A stretch of 64,000 nucleotides of DNA from Rhodopirellula sp. SM50 (GCF_002289565.1 NZ_NTFY01000067.1:50662-114661), one strand, 5' to 3'; shown: positions 1-11,704, numbered from the stretch's first letter. The notes: a model not told the origin generated them from the sequence alone. Numbers and translations are program-made.

Positions 1-443
1 CGGATCCCCATTGCCGCCGCCGAACGCACCATGCTGCCCAGATTCTCCATGTCGGTCGTATGGACGAGTGCCAGGGAGACCGGATCGGGGCGGAAATCGT
101 CGATCCCGCCGAGCGGTTTTCGCGCCGCGCTGGCCAGGAAGCCGCGGTGGAAATCGAAGCCGGCCAACTGACGCATTTGGTCGCGGGAAACGGCATAGAC
201 CGGAGTTCCGGCAGCCACCTCGCCCAACGCGTCCAAATCACGACCCTGTTCGACCACCACCGAACGCACGCCAAAATCGCTGGCGATCAAACGGCCCGTG
301 ATCAGTTGCCCCTCGACGACGAAGTGTGTCGAGTTCAACACGCGTCCGGTCGGTCGACGCTTCAAGTCGCGAAAGTCCGACAGGCGGGGATCGTCGACCG
401 AATCGATCGGGATCGGCTGGATCAGTGGGTGACTTCGAGTCAT
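1..443 (-). CDS. TrmH/SpoU-family RNA 2'-O-methyltransferase (5' part, cut by window edge)
   Basis: The reading frame begins at an ATG (complement of 441-443), just after an in-frame TGA, and runs off the left end of the window, so only about 147 N-terminal residues are visible. The last visible residues read TTDMENLGSMVRSAAAMGI, which matches the SpoU signature around the conserved Asn and Arg (N-x-G-x-x-x-R-x-A-x-x-x-G). The preceding part (FVVEGQLITGRLIASDFGVR, then a stretch ending near LVHTTD) has the layout of the substrate-binding N-domain. Family members methylate ribose 2'-OH groups of rRNA or tRNA using SAM. The catalytic C-terminal knot lies outside the window, so the target cannot be told. 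Confidence 0.8.
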   Translation of the reverse strand, partial: MTRSHPLIQPIPIDSVDDPRLSDFRDLKRRPTGRVLNSTHFVVEGQLITGRLIASDFGVRSVVVEQGRDLDALGEVAAGTPVYAVSRDQMRQLAGFDFHRGFLASAARKPLGGIDDFRPDPVSLALVHTTDMENLGSMVRSAAAMGI

Positions 444-473
444 TCGGCGAGTGCTCCGTCAATTCTTGAATTC

Positions 474-520
474 AGCGTGCCGCGGAAAAAGGGGCGGGTA
501 CGAGACATGCGAAGCTATAC
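474..520. repeat. Fragment of the CTAG-bounded inverted-repeat element (family B)
   Basis: The segment with gtgccgcggaaaaaggggc followed by gggtacgagacatgcgaagc resembles the left inner part of the complete element at 61590-61744 (gtgccgcggaaaagggggca, ggtaccaaaaatgcgaagc). No matching right end follows, so this looks like a relic. Confidence 0.5.
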
Positions 521-596
521 GCACCAAGTTAACAAGTCACCCTCCCTCGGGACGTCGAGTCTATTACTGCAGGCTTTGGCAACCGATTTAGATTCT

Positions 597-880
597 CTCC
601 CTCTGGGAGAGACGGCGTTTGCGCAGCAAGCAAACGCCAGGGAGGGCCGGCGCAGCGAAAGTCTCGACGACTCCCGCTGCGATCAAATCCGCCACTTCTA
701 CAAACGACGTTCCCTGGGAGGGTCGAGGAGGAGTTTACGCTCGGAGCGGGGAGGGTCTATGTGGCTCGGAATTGCTCAGCGACGAACGCTCGCCCCTCCC
801 CTCGTTGCGCTCGACCCTCCCTGCCAGGGAGGGTGACGCAAGATGTGTAGACATCAATGCTCAGAGGGAGGGGCGCTACA
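597..880. repeat. Dispersed GGGAGGGTC / CCTCCCTGCC repeat (family E), copy 1
   Basis: This gene-free stretch holds a compound repeat. It starts with a hairpin whose arms are GGCGTTTGC and GCAAACGCC (617-641). A segment from about 711 to 880 then closely matches 31487-31650, including gtggctcggaattgctcagc, ctcgaccctccctgccaggg and a trailing tgtgtagac/tgtgtcgat. The ends are inverted (CCTGGGAGGGTC against GACCCTCCCTGCCAGG). Reading frames crossing it are repeat-derived and not credible genes. Nothing else is seen between 444 and 925. Confidence 0.8.
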
Positions 881-925
881 ACCTCGTTGATGAACAGACC
901 CCTTGTCCGCTTCCGTGGCCGTCCC

Positions 926-1855
926 CTACGGCGTGAACGCGAGCCGCTGCATCTTCGCCGGAATGCCTTCGCTGGTCACCCAGACCCGCCCCTTGCCGTC
1001 GACCGCGATCGCTTCGACTTGCTTCAGCTTTGGTAATTCAAAAATGTCAGGGATCTGCCGCAGACGAGTTTCCAGCGGAATTCGTTTGGAGGCGGGGAAG
1101 CGATAGGCTTGAAGGTAATTCGAAATCCAGAGGTCTCCCGTCGTGGGGCAAAGGTCCATGCCGGTGGCAAGCGGGATCGCGAGTGTCTGGATCGGCTTGG
1201 CCTCCAGTTCGATCACCGAGGGGCCTGCTGCCGAGCGATCGCCTGGCGGACGCTCGGGCAACGGAATCTCGTACATCGTCGCGAGCAACGGCGACTTGCC
1301 CAACATCAAAATCCGTCGCCGGCGAACGTCGACCGCGACGGATTCACAGTTCCGTGGTCCGCCCGGATAGCGAATCACCAGGTGCTGGAACGAATTGACA
1401 TAGGACCTTTTTCTGGGATCCGGTTCGTCGAACAGGTACAACGAGACCGATTTGCGTTGGGCATCGTTGTCGCCCACGTCGGCAACGAGCAACCGAGCCC
1501 CACCGTCGTCGAACGAAGCCATGTCTTCCCAGTCATGCGCCGTGACCCCGCGCAGCACCAGCCGTCCACAATACTCGCCGCTGTTGGTGAACGCGTACAA
1601 TCTCGCTTTGTCGCCGGAATCGTTGTGCGACCAAACGCACTGCGGGGCGACATGGGAAAACGCCAAGCCGCTGCTCTCGGTCAGTGAAGGGGCGTCGAGT
1701 TGCAGAAACGCGTGCCCCGCCACGACGGCTTCGTTCTTCGGTTCCCAGGCGTGGACGTTCGCCGGCGTCAAACAAACCGACCCGGGTAGCCAGGCTACCA
1801 GGAACGCGAAGGAGCATGCGATGAAAAATCGACGTAGCGTCGTGCGACGTTGCAT
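926..1855 (-). CDS. Secreted protein, probable beta-propeller, function unknown
   Basis: The 309-residue protein has an N-terminal signal peptide: basic MQRRTTLRRFF, a hydrophobic run IACSFAFLVAWLPGSVCL, and likely cleavage near NVHA. The mature part is rich in short strand motifs (CVWSHNDSGDKARLYAFT, DWEDMASF, LLVADVGDND, ILMLGKSPLLATMYEIPL, DLWISN, VWVTSEG) of the kind found in propeller proteins that monitor or bind ligands. The closing EAIAVDGKGRVWVTSEG resembles an SdiA-regulated or SMP-30-like blade. No catalytic motif is recognisable. It is transcribed alone, with 85 bp to the upstream aldolase gene on the same strand. It acts outside the cytoplasm. Function is not inferred. Confidence 0.7.
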   Translation of the reverse strand: MQRRTTLRRFFIACSFAFLVAWLPGSVCLTPANVHAWEPKNEAVVAGHAFLQLDAPSLTESSGLAFSHVAPQCVWSHNDSGDKARLYAFTNSGEYCGRLVLRGVTAHDWEDMASFDDGGARLLVADVGDNDAQRKSVSLYLFDEPDPRKRSYVNSFQHLVIRYPGGPRNCESVAVDVRRRRILMLGKSPLLATMYEIPLPERPPGDRSAAGPSVIELEAKPIQTLAIPLATGMDLCPTTGDLWISNYLQAYRFPASKRIPLETRLRQIPDIFELPKLKQVEAIAVDGKGRVWVTSEGIPAKMQRLAFTP

Positions 1856-1940
1856 GGATCAGCTTGTGGTTGTTTCCGTCTCCCATCCGACACGAGGCGA
1901 TTGCCTCACCGGATGCCATTCATTTCCGGAAACCATTAAT

Positions 1941-2924
1941 TTACTGTGACTTGAGCTGCGAGATCACCTGTTGCACGATTTTCTCGATCACTTGATTGGA
2001 AACCCGTGGCGTTGGCGCGTCGACAAACTCTTTCAACAAATCATCGATCTGCCGCTGGGCTTCGGCAATGGCTTCCTTTTGCCGCTCCGAAATCGGGACG
2101 CGTCCCGGACCGAGATCCCAGCCGCGAGACCGGGCGCCGGCGCGAAACCCTTCGGGGAACTCGCTGATCGAGATCATGGCGTCGAACAGCGGCAGCAGCT
2201 GGTACTGCAACTTCATCGCCTGGTCGATGTCGCCGGCAACCACGCTGCGGTGAATCGCACGCGTCAGTTCGGGGACGACACCACTGGTCGCGTTGGTCCC
2301 GCCGTTGGCCCCCACCACCAGCATCGGCACCAAGGCCGCATCCCAGCCCGTCAGGAAACAAAAATCGTCGCGGATCGGACGGATCTGCGAGATCATCCGC
2401 ATCATGTTCGGCAAGTCACCCGAGCTGTCTTTGATGCCGACCACGCGAGGACATTCCGACGCCAAACGCACCACGGTGTCGACGGAAATCGGTGACGCAA
2501 ACAGGGGGATGTTGTACAGCGTCACGTCCACCGAGACGGCATCGGCGATCTCGCGGAAATACGCGTAAACGCCTTGATCGGAAAGCCGGTAGTAGAACGG
2601 AGCGACGATCGCGACCGCCCGCACGCCCATCGCACCATAGGCTTCACACGCCGCAATCGTCTCCTTGGCATTCGCTTCGGCGGCACCGGCCAAGACCGGC
2701 ACGCGGCCGGCGGTCTGGTCCACCACCACCTCCACGATCCGCCGCCGCTCTTCGGCAGTGAAACGAATGAATTCGCCCGTGCTGCCGTTGGGGTACAGCC
2801 CATCGACGCCTTTTTCGATCAACCAGTCCACGTATCGACGCAACGTGTCTTCGTCGACACGACCGTCACGATCGACAGGCGTGATGTTGGGGGTCAAGAT
2901 TCCAGTGATTGGGGTGGGCATCAA
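1941..2924 (-). CDS. DapA/NAL-family aldolase (dihydrodipicolinate synthase family)
   Basis: This 327-residue protein belongs to the class I aldolase TIM-barrel family that condenses or splits pyruvate-type substrates through a lysine Schiff base. Visible signatures are GSTGE at residues 47-51, the active-site Tyr137 in LYNIP and the Schiff-base Lys165 in VVGIKDSSGD. True DapA enzymes carry an Arg shortly after the Tyr motif (YNVPxRT) that binds the dicarboxylate. Here the motif continues LFASPIS, so lysine synthesis is not assured and an N-acetylneuraminate-lyase-like or other keto-acid aldolase role is possible. The C-terminus has a roughly 25-residue helical extension beyond the usual barrel. 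A second start (MPTP) lies one codon in. Confidence 0.85.
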   Translation of the reverse strand: MMPTPITGILTPNITPVDRDGRVDEDTLRRYVDWLIEKGVDGLYPNGSTGEFIRFTAEERRRIVEVVVDQTAGRVPVLAGAAEANAKETIAACEAYGAMGVRAVAIVAPFYYRLSDQGVYAYFREIADAVSVDVTLYNIPLFASPISVDTVVRLASECPRVVGIKDSSGDLPNMMRMISQIRPIRDDFCFLTGWDAALVPMLVVGANGGTNATSGVVPELTRAIHRSVVAGDIDQAMKLQYQLLPLFDAMISISEFPEGFRAGARSRGWDLGPGRVPISERQKEAIAEAQRQIDDLLKEFVDAPTPRVSNQVIEKIVQQVISQLKSQ

Positions 2925-3028
2925 TACGCAGCGAATTCGAGGATGAAAATGTCTTCCGAAAGAATAGTTCAGAGCTAGTGCGTGGGGTAAGCATCTTGCT
3001 TGCCATTACGGCGGAAAACCAGGGCGAT

Positions 3029-3156
3029 CGCAAGCTGGAAGCTTACGCCACTTTCGCAAGCTGGAAGCTTACGCCACTTTCGCAAGCTAGAAGCTTACGC
3101 CACTTTCGCAAGCTAGAAGCTTACGCCACTTTCGCAAGCTGGAAGCTTACGCCACT
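3029..3156. repeat. Five-unit 26-bp tandem array of the GCAAGCTGGAAGCTTACGCC repeat (family A)
   Basis: Units start at 3029, 3055, 3081, 3107 and 3133. They are identical apart from CTGG/CTAG in the third and fourth. The same core recurs, singly or inverted, at 11221, 11680, 25825, 30516 and 40380-40790. There are no spacers, so it is not a CRISPR array. Confidence 0.95.
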
Positions 3157-3159
3157 CGG

Positions 3160-4569
3160 TTAGGCGAGGAGTTCTCGGACGACTCGGGCGGGTTCGACGC
3201 CGGTCAGTCGCTGATCGAGCCCCTGGAATTTGACGCTCAATCGCGTGTGGTCGAACCCCAGTTGGTTCAAGATCGTGGCATGCAAGTCGCGGACATGCAC
3301 GCGATCACGTGTCACGTTGAATCCGAATTCATCGCTCTCGCCCAGCGTCGTGCCCGCCTTCATCCCGCCGCCGGCCATCCACATCGTGAACGCGTTGGGG
3401 TGGTGGTCGCGACCGTCGTTGCCGCCGCCCTGAACCATCGGCGTGCGTCCAAATTCGCCGCCCCAAATCACCAACGTCTCTTCTAACATCCCACGCTGCT
3501 TCAGATCTTGGATCAACGCCGCACAGGCCTGGTCGGTGTTCCTGCAATTGGTTTTCAATCCGCCCACCAGATTGCCGTGCTGATCCCATGCTTCATGAAA
3601 CAGCTGAACAAAACGAACGCCACGCTCGACCAGCCGCCGCGCCAGTAAGCAGTTTTTGGCAAAGGACGGTTGGTCGGGATCGGCACCGTACAGGTCCAGC
3701 GTCTGCTGCGTTTCCGATTGGATGTCCATCAGTTCCGGCGCGGACGATTGCATGCGGTACGCCATCTCAAAGGAATTGATGCGCGTCGCGATCTCGGGAT
3801 CACCAGTCAAGGCCAGATGCTGCTGATTGAGTGCCGTGATCGCGTCCAACGCGTCTCGCTGCGCTCGTGCGTCGACCCCCGGCGGATTGGACAAATACAG
3901 CACCGGATCGCCGACGCTGCGGAGCTGCACGCCGGAATACATGGTCGGCAAAAAACCGCTGCCCCAGTTGCTGTTGCCACCGCTGGGTCCCTTGCTGCCG
4001 CTGCTGAACACGACGAACCCCGGCAGATCTTTCGATTCGCTGCCCAATCCGTAAAGCGTCCAGGCACCCAAGCTGGGCTTGCCAAACAATTGCGACCCGG
4101 TGTTCATCATGATCTGCGCCGGGGCGTGATTGAATGCGTCGGTCGTCATCGATTTCACGATCGTCAATTCATCCGCGACCTGCGCCGTGTGTGGCAAGAT
4201 CTCGCTGATCTCCGCACCACTCTCTCCATGGCGGGCGAATTTGAATTTCGGCCCCAGCAGTTTCGAATTCGGGTCGATGAATGCCGCCCGATAACCTTTC
4301 AGCAGCTCCGCCGGCGGCAACGTGCCGTCGAACTTGGCGAGCTGTGGCTTGTAGTCAAACAGCTCCAGATGGCTGGGCGCCCCGGCCATGAACAGAAAGA
4401 TCACGTTCTTGACTTTGCCGGGAAAGTGCGGCTGGCGCACGGCAAGCGGATCGGCCGTCGACGCGGCACCGGATTCTTCAGCCAACAGCTGTGCGGCCGC
4501 GATCGCGCCCAACCCGACGCCGCAATCTTTCAAGAACCATCGCCGCGATCGATTTAGGTTATTCATCAT
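3160..4569 (-). CDS. DUF1501 protein with Tat signal (sulfatase-like fold)
   Basis: The 469-residue protein starts with a twin-arginine leader (NRSRRWFLKDCGVGLGAIAA followed by a hydrophobic stretch), so a folded protein is exported by Tat. The body is typical of DUF1501, a planctomycete family related to the alkaline-phosphatase/sulfatase superfamily. Seen here are NVIFLFMAGAPSHLELFDYK, FARHGESGAEISEILPH, VIWGGEFGRTPM and GRDHHPNAFTMWMAGGG, which contain metal-ligand-type Asp/His residues. Its ATG directly abuts the stop of the upstream DUF1549/DUF1553 gene (4569/4570), so the two are co-translated. This pairing is very common in planctomycetes and is thought to serve polysaccharide use or an electron-transfer-linked surface function. 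The biochemical role is unproven. Confidence 0.93.
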   Translation of the reverse strand: MMNNLNRSRRWFLKDCGVGLGAIAAAQLLAEESGAASTADPLAVRQPHFPGKVKNVIFLFMAGAPSHLELFDYKPQLAKFDGTLPPAELLKGYRAAFIDPNSKLLGPKFKFARHGESGAEISEILPHTAQVADELTIVKSMTTDAFNHAPAQIMMNTGSQLFGKPSLGAWTLYGLGSESKDLPGFVVFSSGSKGPSGGNSNWGSGFLPTMYSGVQLRSVGDPVLYLSNPPGVDARAQRDALDAITALNQQHLALTGDPEIATRINSFEMAYRMQSSAPELMDIQSETQQTLDLYGADPDQPSFAKNCLLARRLVERGVRFVQLFHEAWDQHGNLVGGLKTNCRNTDQACAALIQDLKQRGMLEETLVIWGGEFGRTPMVQGGGNDGRDHHPNAFTMWMAGGGMKAGTTLGESDEFGFNVTRDRVHVRDLHATILNQLGFDHTRLSVKFQGLDQRLTGVEPARVVRELLA

Positions 4570-7722
<3,153 letters not shown>

Positions 7723-7983
7723 GGGTGAACGTTGCAAGGCGGGGGAGGAGGGAGGGAACTTCATTGTACCACCGACGTGTCGGCAACGTGACCGGAACTT
7801 CCCGACCCGCCGCACAACCTCCCAGTTGGGGAAACAAAATTTTCTTACCTCGAATCTGAACATCCGGACGGACGTGCGATCTGCGCGGGACTATCGCCTC
7901 GAAGCCATCGCGTCGGATTGAGCAAACGGATTGACTGGTAGATAATCGCAGCTCACGCGAACGCCTCTTTCCGGACCCGCCCC

Positions 7984-8970
7984 ATGCGAATTGTCCTCTG
8001 TTATCCCGTCGGCAAAAAACATATCGACCAGATTCAAGCCGCGGCGCCGGATTTTGAAGTGGTCAACGCCGGCCAGGAACGGATCGATGAGCTGCTGCCG
8101 ACGGCGGACATCTTGATCGGTCACGCCAAAGTCCCGGTGAATTGGGATCGCGTGCTCGAGGCCGGGAAGCTGCGTTGGATTCAGTCTTCGGCGGCGGGGT
8201 TGGATCATTGTCTGGTCCCCGGCGTGATCGAATCCGACGAGATCGTCGTCAGCAGCGCGTCGGGTTTGTTCGCCCCCCAAGTCGCCGAGCAAACGTTTTC
8301 GCTGCTGTTTGGTGTGATCCGCCGCGCTCCGCTGTTTTTCCGTGCCGAAGCGAAACGCGAATTTGTGCGATTGCCCACCGATGATCTGCGTGGCAAAACC
8401 GTCGGGATCGTCGGCCTGGGTGGAAACGGTCGCTTTCTCGCACGCGTGTTGGCGCCTTGGGACGTTCGCATCATCGCCACCGATTTCTACCCCGTCGATT
8501 GTCCGGCAGAGGTTTCGGAGCTTTGGCCCGCCGACCAACTCGATCGGCTGCTCGGGGAAAGCGACGTTGTGATTCTGACGCTGCCGCTCAACGGGGACAC
8601 CAAGGGTGTGTTCGATGCCGAACGTTTCACGAAAATGAAGCGAGGTTCGTACTTGATCAACGTCGCCCGCGGATCGGTGGTCCAGGAGAAAGCGTTGTGC
8701 GAGGCGTTGGCGAGCGGGCATTTGGCCGGCGCGGGATTGGACGTGACGGAGGTGGAACCGTTGCCGCCGGAGAGTTTGTTGTGGGATGACCCGAAAGTCA
8801 TGATCTCGCCGCATGTGGGCGCCCAGTCCGCTCGGCGTGTCGACGATTCGACTGCTCTGGCCGTGATCAACTTAAGACGTTATCAGTCGGGCTTGCCCGT
8901 CTACAACCGCGTCGACAAACGACTCGGGTTCCCACATCCGTCGTCGGTCTATCGCGGTCAAGCCAGCTGA
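7984..8970 (+). CDS. NAD-dependent D-2-hydroxyacid dehydrogenase
   Basis: This 328-residue protein has the full family signature. It shows the Rossmann motif GLGGNG at residues 144-149, the substrate-binding Arg229 in INVARGS, the catalytic Glu256 in LDVTEVEPLP and the catalytic His277 in ISPHVGA. Family members interconvert 2-keto acids and D-2-hydroxy acids with NAD(P)H, for example glyoxylate/hydroxypyruvate or phosphoglycerate. The first domain (about 1-110) is shorter and more divergent than in SerA, and there is no ACT domain, so a glyoxylate/hydroxypyruvate-reductase-like role fits better than serine synthesis. It is transcribed divergently from the cytochrome gene and has no operon partner. 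Confidence 0.92.
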   Translation: MRIVLCYPVGKKHIDQIQAAAPDFEVVNAGQERIDELLPTADILIGHAKVPVNWDRVLEAGKLRWIQSSAAGLDHCLVPGVIESDEIVVSSASGLFAPQVAEQTFSLLFGVIRRAPLFFRAEAKREFVRLPTDDLRGKTVGIVGLGGNGRFLARVLAPWDVRIIATDFYPVDCPAEVSELWPADQLDRLLGESDVVILTLPLNGDTKGVFDAERFTKMKRGSYLINVARGSVVQEKALCEALASGHLAGAGLDVTEVEPLPPESLLWDDPKVMISPHVGAQSARRVDDSTALAVINLRRYQSGLPVYNRVDKRLGFPHPSSVYRGQAS

Positions 8971-9041
8971 GTCCCCTCGCGGTGATTCCGCCACCCTTTT
9001 TCCGCCCGATCCCACCGCGTGCCTCTCCCACCGCGTGAATC

Positions 9042-9242
9042 ATGAGCAGTAGCAATCGAACAACGATCCCCTGTGAAGCGGCGGTCTATCGCAACGATCA
9101 CCCCGTCGGCCCGATGAGGTTGCCGATGAAAGATCAGGCGGCGTTCATCAAAGAGTTCAATCGACTGTATCGCGATGCGGGAATCGTCATTGAGCCGATT
9201 GAGCATTCAGCTGCCAATTGTAGTCCAGGTAAGCAACGCTGA
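9042..9242 (+). CDS. Possible small protein (66 aa) converging on the DUF547 gene
   Basis: The frame from 9042 encodes a compact peptide whose middle part (VGPMRLPMKDQAAFIKEFNR, then LYRDAGIVIEPIE) looks like natural protein with the local codon usage. Its last 56 bp overlap the 3' end of the convergent DUF547 gene, and the C-terminal 18 residues look non-protein-like. No good Shine-Dalgarno precedes the ATG. It may be a real small gene, or the tail of an older gene whose 3' end was overrun. No family recognised. Confidence 0.35.
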   Translation: MSSSNRTTIPCEAAVYRNDHPVGPMRLPMKDQAAFIKEFNRLYRDAGIVIEPIEHSAANCSPGKQR

Positions 9243-10032
9243 CGGCATTGCCCAACGCGGCACGCTGGGCGGTGGAATCGGGCAACCAGCCGGCGATTCG
9301 CCGCAACACTTCCGACTGGCCATCGCCGAAATCTTCGCCGAACCATTTCAAGATGGCCGACAAATAAAATCGTTTCCCCGAAACGTCGTGGCGAAAATTC
9401 TGGCTGCGTGAGAAAAAGTCTTTCGCGTTGGTCGTCAACTGTTCGTCAACACGCTCGGGGACGTAGGCTTCATTGAGTAGGCGTGGGCAACCGATCGACG
9501 CGCACACGATCGCAAAATGGATCCGTGGCTCGTCCATCTTTCGCAACACCTGGTGTTCGATTTCGTCCAACGAAAACGGTTGATGGCCGACGTGCAATTT
9601 CAAGTCGTGCCAGATGTGGTATCCCCACAACTTGGGCGTGTGGTTGCGAATGCTGGTCGTCGGGTACTCGCGCAAAATGCCCTTGAGGGTCAATGCGTTG
9701 TAAGCGTTGATCCAAAACGCGAGCCGATGGACTTGCGTGGTTTTCTCGTCCGCCGCGATCGAGGCGGTGGATAGATGTTCCAGGTAATCGTCCAGCAGCG
9801 TTTGGTCTGGCCCGCTGGCGTGCCAACGCTTGTAATCGACTCGCCCGTCTGAATCGACATACTTTTCCAACAGCGTGTTCCAGCTCGAATGATCGATCGA
9901 GTGCATTGGCACCAACTTGGCTTTGGCATCACCGACGTAGACCGGTGTTCCCGCCACGACGTGTCGGGAAGCCGCGATGCTGCAAACCAGCGCAGCGGCT
10001 AGTGTCAATGCGGTTGGAAGGTGACGATTCAT
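9187..10032 (-). CDS. Secreted DUF547 protein
   Basis: I chose the ATG at 10032; a TTG two codons upstream is also open. Residues 1-28 form a signal peptide (MNRHLPTALTLAAALVCSIA). The remainder is a DUF547 domain: VDYKRWHASGPDQTLLDDYL, HRLAFWINAYNALTLKGIL, a conserved FWINAYNA core, HFAIVCASIGCPRLLNEAY with its invariant Cys-Pro, and FYLSAILKWFGEDFG. DUF547 proteins occur across bacteria and plants, and structures suggest a papain/transglutaminase-related fold. The biochemical role is not established. It stands alone on this strand, and its 3' end overlaps the small plus-strand frame by 56 bp. Confidence 0.88.
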   Translation of the reverse strand: MNRHLPTALTLAAALVCSIAASRHVVAGTPVYVGDAKAKLVPMHSIDHSSWNTLLEKYVDSDGRVDYKRWHASGPDQTLLDDYLEHLSTASIAADEKTTQVHRLAFWINAYNALTLKGILREYPTTSIRNHTPKLWGYHIWHDLKLHVGHQPFSLDEIEHQVLRKMDEPRIHFAIVCASIGCPRLLNEAYVPERVDEQLTTNAKDFFSRSQNFRHDVSGKRFYLSAILKWFGEDFGDGQSEVLRRIAGWLPDSTAQRAALGNAVSVAYLDYNWQLNAQSAQ

Positions 10033-10260
10033 GGGCAAAGGACTCAGGCAGGGGGAAGCTTGATTGTAGCTGGGTGATCTGCGGGCCAGCTACAGTGGCC
10101 AATGCCCACCAATGGTCTCGTTCCGCCAGCAGTGGGCAATCCCATCGAATTGGCGGACGAGCGGGGCCAACACACATCTCCGGTTTCCAGTGGGATAGGC
10201 TGGGAGAGGCTCTCTTCATCGCGACCGACCGCGAACAAACCACCGCTGGTGTTAGCGGAA

Positions 10261-10460
10261 CGGCGCGAGCGGCCTGTCGTTTTAGTCGATGTTTCGAAAT
10301 CAGCGTGATCATCCCAGCCCGATGCGTAAGCGAGGGGCGCCGCGCTGCCCCTTGCTTACGCGTGCGGGCTTAAATCGACAGCCCGCGAGCCGTCCGGTGA
10401 CAGCTCGAAAACACGTTGAAAGACCGAAGGGCTCGTGCCCTGCCGCTAACAACCAGCACC
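10261..10460. repeat. Dispersed repeat carrying the 'SEISVI-PAR-VSEGR' reading (family D), copy 1
   Basis: The segment gtcgatgtttcgaaatcagc gtgatcat, then agcccgatgcgtaagcgagg ggcgc, is nearly repeated on the opposite strand at 62042-62110. In one frame it reads SRCFEISVIIPARCVSEGRR, a peptide often produced spuriously in planctomycete annotations. It continues into a half copy of the family C palindrome (gggctcgtgccctgccgcta, about 10428-10450). The gap 10039-10482 holds nothing else recognisable. Confidence 0.8.
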
Positions 10461-10482
10461 ATACTCCCCGATACAAATCCCC

Positions 10483-11232
10483 ATGACCCAACCCGAGACG
10501 CCAGACGACGCTTCCGAGAAACCGTCGGGATCGAAATGGAAGTTGATCGTCTTTGCGATCTTGGCTGTTGTGATCCTGTCGGTGGGTTTTCTGTATCGCG
10601 ACGCGATTTCGCTCGCGACGCTCGCCCAACGCGAATCCCAGCTCCGTGCGTTTCAAGACCAGCATCCGGTCGCGGTCTATGCGATTGCGTTTGGCGTTTA
10701 CGTTGCCGTCACGGGATTATCGCTGCCTGGAGCCGCCGCGCTGACGTTGGTCTATGGATGGTATTTCGGATTTGCCCGCGCGCTGGTGTTGGTCAGTTTC
10801 GCCTCCACGGCCGGGGCGACGACCGCGTTTCTCAGCAGTCGCTATCTGCTGCGTGATGCGGTCCAGTCGCGATACGGGGCGTCGATGAAAACGTTTCAAA
10901 AACGACTCGCCGAAGAAGGCGCCTTTTATCTGTTCACGCTGCGGTTGATTCCCGCGGTCCCGTTTTTCGTCATCAATCTGGTGATGGGGCTGACGCCGAT
11001 CCGGGTGAGGACGTTTTGGTGGGTCAGCCAGCTGGGGATGTTGGCCGGTACCGTGGTTTACGTTTACGCCGGATCTCGCGTCCCCAATCTAGGCGTGCTG
11101 GCCGAACAGGGCGTCAGTGCTGTGATCGCGCCGTCCCAGTTGCTGCAGCTGACGGTCGCATTCGCCCTGCTGGGGATTTTCCCGCTCGCCGTCCGCAAGA
11201 TCCTGTCGGCCCTACGCCCCAAAGTGGCGTAA
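10483..11232 (+). CDS. TVP38/TMEM64 (DedA-like, VTT domain) membrane protein
   Basis: The 249-residue protein has an N-terminal membrane segment (residues about 18-36), a central VTT/SNARE-associated domain and further hydrophobic segments to the C-terminus. Family motifs visible are FGVYVAVTGLSLPGAAALTL, YGWYFGFARALVLVSFASTA, TAFLSSRYLLRD, YLFTLRLIPAVPFFVINLVM and GTVVYVYAGS. The Phe-x-x-x-Arg-x-x-P re-entrant region is characteristic. Members are inner-membrane proteins linked to lipid scrambling or transport. Its last codons and TAA (KVA-stop) lie inside a family A repeat, so the original C-terminus may have been changed by repeat insertion. It is transcribed alone, and no Shine-Dalgarno is evident. 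Confidence 0.9.
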   Translation: MTQPETPDDASEKPSGSKWKLIVFAILAVVILSVGFLYRDAISLATLAQRESQLRAFQDQHPVAVYAIAFGVYVAVTGLSLPGAAALTLVYGWYFGFARALVLVSFASTAGATTAFLSSRYLLRDAVQSRYGASMKTFQKRLAEEGAFYLFTLRLIPAVPFFVINLVMGLTPIRVRTFWWVSQLGMLAGTVVYVYAGSRVPNLGVLAEQGVSAVIAPSQLLQLTVAFALLGIFPLAVRKILSALRPKVA

Positions 11233-11246
11233 GCTTCCAGCTTGCG
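11221..11246. repeat. Family A repeat supplying the stop codon of the TVP38-like gene
   Basis: The sequence aaagtggcgtaagcttccag cttgcg is the reverse complement of the 26-bp unit at 3029-3156. The TAA of the preceding reading frame (11230-11232) lies within it. Confidence 0.9.
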
Positions 11247-11252
11247 ACTTTT

Positions 11253-11669
11253 CCCTTGTTCCCGGGCTCCGCCTGGGAACACGATGCGATGGAGGCTCCC
11301 GCCTCCTACCCGCGCACCGCGTATGGCGTCACGGGCTGTCGATTTAGTGAGCCGCAACGCGTAAGCAGCCGGGCATTTCGGCGCCCGCCCGAGGCCTTAC
11401 GGCCAGCGGCTCACCATTGACTCCGCAGGTCCCGATTAAATTGACAAGCCGGTAAGCTTCCCTTGTTCCCGGGCTCCGCCTGGGAACACGATGCGATGGA
11501 GGCTCCCGCCTCCGACCGGCGCACCGCGTGTGGCGTCACGGGCTGTCGATTTAGTGAGCCGCGACGCGTCAGCGGCCGGGCATTTCGGCGCCCGCCCGAG
11601 GCCTTACGGCCAGCGGCTCACCATTGACTCCGCAGATCTGGATTAAATCGACAAGCTGGTAAGCTTCCT
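11253..11669. repeat. Tandem direct duplication of a 207-bp unit
   Basis: Copy 1 (11253-11459) and copy 2 (11460-11669) are about 95% identical by eye. Each begins cccttgttcccgggctccgc and passes through gatggaggctcccgcctcc, gggctgtcgatttagtgagc and the palindromic cgcccgaggccttacggcca. Each ends gattaaatygacaagcyggt aagcttcc. No reading frame is conserved between the copies. Confidence 0.93.
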
Positions 11670-11679
11670 GATTGCCTCC

Positions 11680-11704
11680 ACGCAAGCTGGAAGCTTACGC
11701 CACT
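11680..11704. repeat. Family A repeat immediately upstream of dapF
   Basis: The sequence cacgcaagctggaagcttac gccac is the direct orientation of the 26-bp unit. It lies about 40 bp before the dapF ATG, so it may form part of the 5' leader. Confidence 0.9.

Noticed and set aside
60..836. Plus-strand open frame of 258 codons at the left edge
   Set aside because: Its first half is antisense to the TrmH/SpoU-like gene and its second half is repeat DNA.
3029..3156. Tandem array that could be mistaken for a CRISPR
   Set aside because: Units abut without spacers, there are no cas genes, and the unit is dispersed elsewhere.
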